Shown piece after piece: positions 4,947 through 5,923 of a DNA stretch of 5,923 bases. A program made the position numbers and the translations under genes. A model generated the notes under the pieces. It had not been told where the DNA came from. It searched no databases and saw only the letters and a program-made list of their open reading frames with translations. The DNA comes from Bacillota bacterium (GTDB lineage Bacteria; Bacillota; Clostridia; Lachnospirales; Lachnospiraceae), in the NCBI GenBank assembly GCA_023393095.1, contig JAEWMT010000028.1, positions 1 to 5,923 of the forward strand. The letters are read 5' to 3'. The number at the start of each line of letters is the position of its first letter. Within the stretch, counting starts at the first letter, position 1.

Positions 4947-5315
4947 TTAACGATTACTTATCTGTCCTTCAAAGCTGTCCTCACTAAGGAATCTTCCTGT
5001 CTCCGGCTCATAATATCTTGCTCTACGGTATATTAATCATCCACCTTCAATATCATGACTCTCTCCGGTGAATCCGAACGGGCTGTTGGTTAGTCTTGCA
5101 CTCTTTGCTACCGGTGAGATAGCTTCCCCGTAAAATGCAAAGCGATTACTGTCGATAATACCCGCGTTCATATTCGTGATGTCTATGGTGGAGCCTAAGG
5201 CGTCACTTAAGTAATATAACGGATTGTTCGATTTTCCTTCTACTTGTCCAAGGTCTTAAAGCTGATACATTCTGCGTTAGCATAAGTATATGCCCCACTT
5301 CAATTATTATTTCCG
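4945..5315 (-). pseudogene. Decayed Rhs core repeat copy 3
   Basis: The minus strand encodes, in pieces, the same core as copy 1: a broken AYTYANAECISF start, then GQVEGKSNNPLYYLSDALGS, ITNMNAGIID, LTNSPFGFTGESHDIEGG, stop, LIYRRARYYEPETGRF and LSEDSFEGQ. Three separate lesions are visible against copy 1: a 1-nt deletion near 5254-5258; a tandem duplication of ATC (plus strand, about 5036-5041) that creates an in-frame TGA between GG and LIY; and a deletion of about 7 nt at 4951-4955 ending the frame at TAA. Identity in the aligned part is about 95%, so decay is recent. No start codon or ribosome binding site leads it; it begins 8 nt after the stop of the 5324-5761 gene. Confidence 0.8.
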
Positions 5316-5323
5316 CCTTTTCG

Positions 5324-5761
5324 TTACATATTATTAATATATATTTCTTTATCCCCTAATCCAGTATTAATGCTTCGCCAATAGACTTGATCAGCTATAA
5401 CAAGTGTACCGTAATCATCAATATTACTTATATCTAACTCTTCATAATCAGCCCAATAAAACAAATTATGATTTTTAATGAAGCTAGAATCATAAATCAC
5501 ACAATCTTGATGCTCATTTCTAGGTACCATATTGAATTTTTTCACTCCATGGAACATTAATTCTATTGTTGAAAATGAGCTATATTGCCTTTGAAAACAA
5601 ATATTTAAATATCTTTTTGAGTTTTGAGCATGCATACTCAAATCTTCATTTACATAACCACCACTTACGTATTTAATCTCTTTAATACAGCTATCCGACA
5701 AATTATTCATAAGCTTCATAAAATTTAAAATATCAGATTCTGTCTCAATTTTATTCCACAT
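5324..5761 (-). CDS. Cytoplasmic candidate immunity protein
   Basis: A 145-residue soluble protein without signal peptide. It starts MWNKIETESDILNFMKLMNN and continues LSDSCIKEIKYVSGGYVNED, SMHAQNSKRYLNICFQRQYS, STIELMFHGVKKFNMVP, then IKNHNLFYWADYEEL and a closing TLVIADQVYWRSI. The 'F...HDSCIKE' style start, FQRQ, 'IEL.F.G...FN..P' and '..FYWAD' pattern is one I recognise from recurring hypothetical proteins of Bacillota, often near Rhs/polymorphic toxin genes; I cannot attach a family name with certainty. AAGGAG lies 6 nt before ATG 5761. The stop of the preceding toxin tail is 23 nt upstream, so the two form a pair. No terminator is visible before the decayed Rhs copy 3 that follows. Confidence 0.75.
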   Translation of the reverse strand: MWNKIETESDILNFMKLMNNLSDSCIKEIKYVSGGYVNEDLSMHAQNSKRYLNICFQRQYSSFSTIELMFHGVKKFNMVPRNEHQDCVIYDSSFIKNHNLFYWADYEELDISNIDDYGTLVIADQVYWRSINTGLGDKEIYINNM

Positions 5762-5784
5762 TTTCCTCTCCTTCTAAATTCATG

Positions 5785-5922
5785 TTATTTCCAATAATGA
5801 ATATGTGGAAATTTATGATTTCCACCATGAGAAAAATCGATGTCATATTGAACATTACCTTTGCTATTGTAGTATCTTCTTTGTATTAATTTTCCATTGC
5901 TATTATATAACTCTGTACTTGA
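5785..5922 (-). CDS. C-terminal end of an Rhs-type toxin (5' part beyond the window)
   Basis: Open from the right edge to TAA at 5787-5785: 45 residues reading LYNSNGKLIQRRYYNSKGNV, then QYDIDFSHGGNHKFPHIHYW and K. The 'L.N.NGk.iqRRYY...G....DIDf.HGg.HkFPHiH.W' pattern is familiar from the C-termini of polymorphic toxins and related phage-type proteins. Its D-x-D and clustered His residues suggest a metal-dependent enzyme, perhaps a nuclease (inference, not a family assignment). The rest, presumably a full or partial Rhs core, is outside the window, so whether this toxin is intact is unknown. It stops 23 nt before the 5324-5761 gene, its likely immunity partner. Confidence 0.75.
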   Translation of the reverse strand, partial: SSTELYNSNGKLIQRRYYNSKGNVQYDIDFSHGGNHKFPHIHYWK

Positions 5923-5923
5923 A

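Noticed and set aside
195..5315. CRISPR array or insertion-sequence explanation for the repeats
   Set aside because: The repeats are three long Rhs coding copies without regular spacing, spacers, terminal inverted repeats or a transposase.

Overview
The window is low-GC DNA in which every supported gene lies on the minus strand, so transcription runs from the right edge to the left. Strong AGGAGG-like ribosome binding sites, a lipobox protein and the style of the Rhs core point to a Gram-positive Bacillota, probably a clostridial (Lachnospiraceae-like) bacterium. The genus cannot be read from the sequence.

The window reads as an array of displaced polymorphic-toxin cassettes downstream of an Rhs/YD-repeat gene that should lie beyond the right edge. 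In gene order (high to low coordinates) it holds: (1) a toxin C-terminus entering from the right edge (5785-5922) and a cytoplasmic candidate immunity gene (5324-5761); (2) a decayed Rhs core copy (4945-5315), a 40-codon toxin tail (4827-4946), a candidate immunity gene (4359-4814) and a terminator (4300-4353); (3) a short Rhs core remnant (4166-4281) leading into a DUF4329-type Rhs toxin broken by a frameshift in its HTHP motif (3559-4202), followed by a membrane-anchored NTF2-fold immunity protein (3115-3534) and a hairpin (2983-3027); (4) the 3' end of another candidate immunity gene (2708-2953), remains of a papain/C39-like toxin (2382-2642) and of a second toxin (2329-2499), then a lipoprotein (1584-2321) and a terminator (1434-1472); (5) a possible 24-residue toxin tail (1289-1363) and a membrane-anchored candidate immunity protein (822-1271); (6) a partial Rhs C-terminal gene (1-785), the only intact Rhs core copy, whose toxin continues off the left edge.

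The striking pattern is asymmetric decay. Five candidate immunity genes are full length with good ribosome binding sites. Every toxin upstream of them that can be judged is cut down to a tail or frameshifted. Each toxin stop codon lies 7 to 24 nt before the next immunity start, so the modules still look like toxin-immunity pairs. The three Rhs core copies are direct repeats (copies 1 and 3 about 95% identical over 156 aligned bases; copies 1 and 2 share an exact 39-bp block). They could serve as homology for moving a toxin end onto the full-length upstream Rhs gene or for deleting intervening cassettes.

Cassette switching of this type is known for Rhs/CDI/WapA-family toxins. What may be new is the particular toxin and immunity families, some of which I cannot name, and the clean 'immunity kept, toxin lost' layout.
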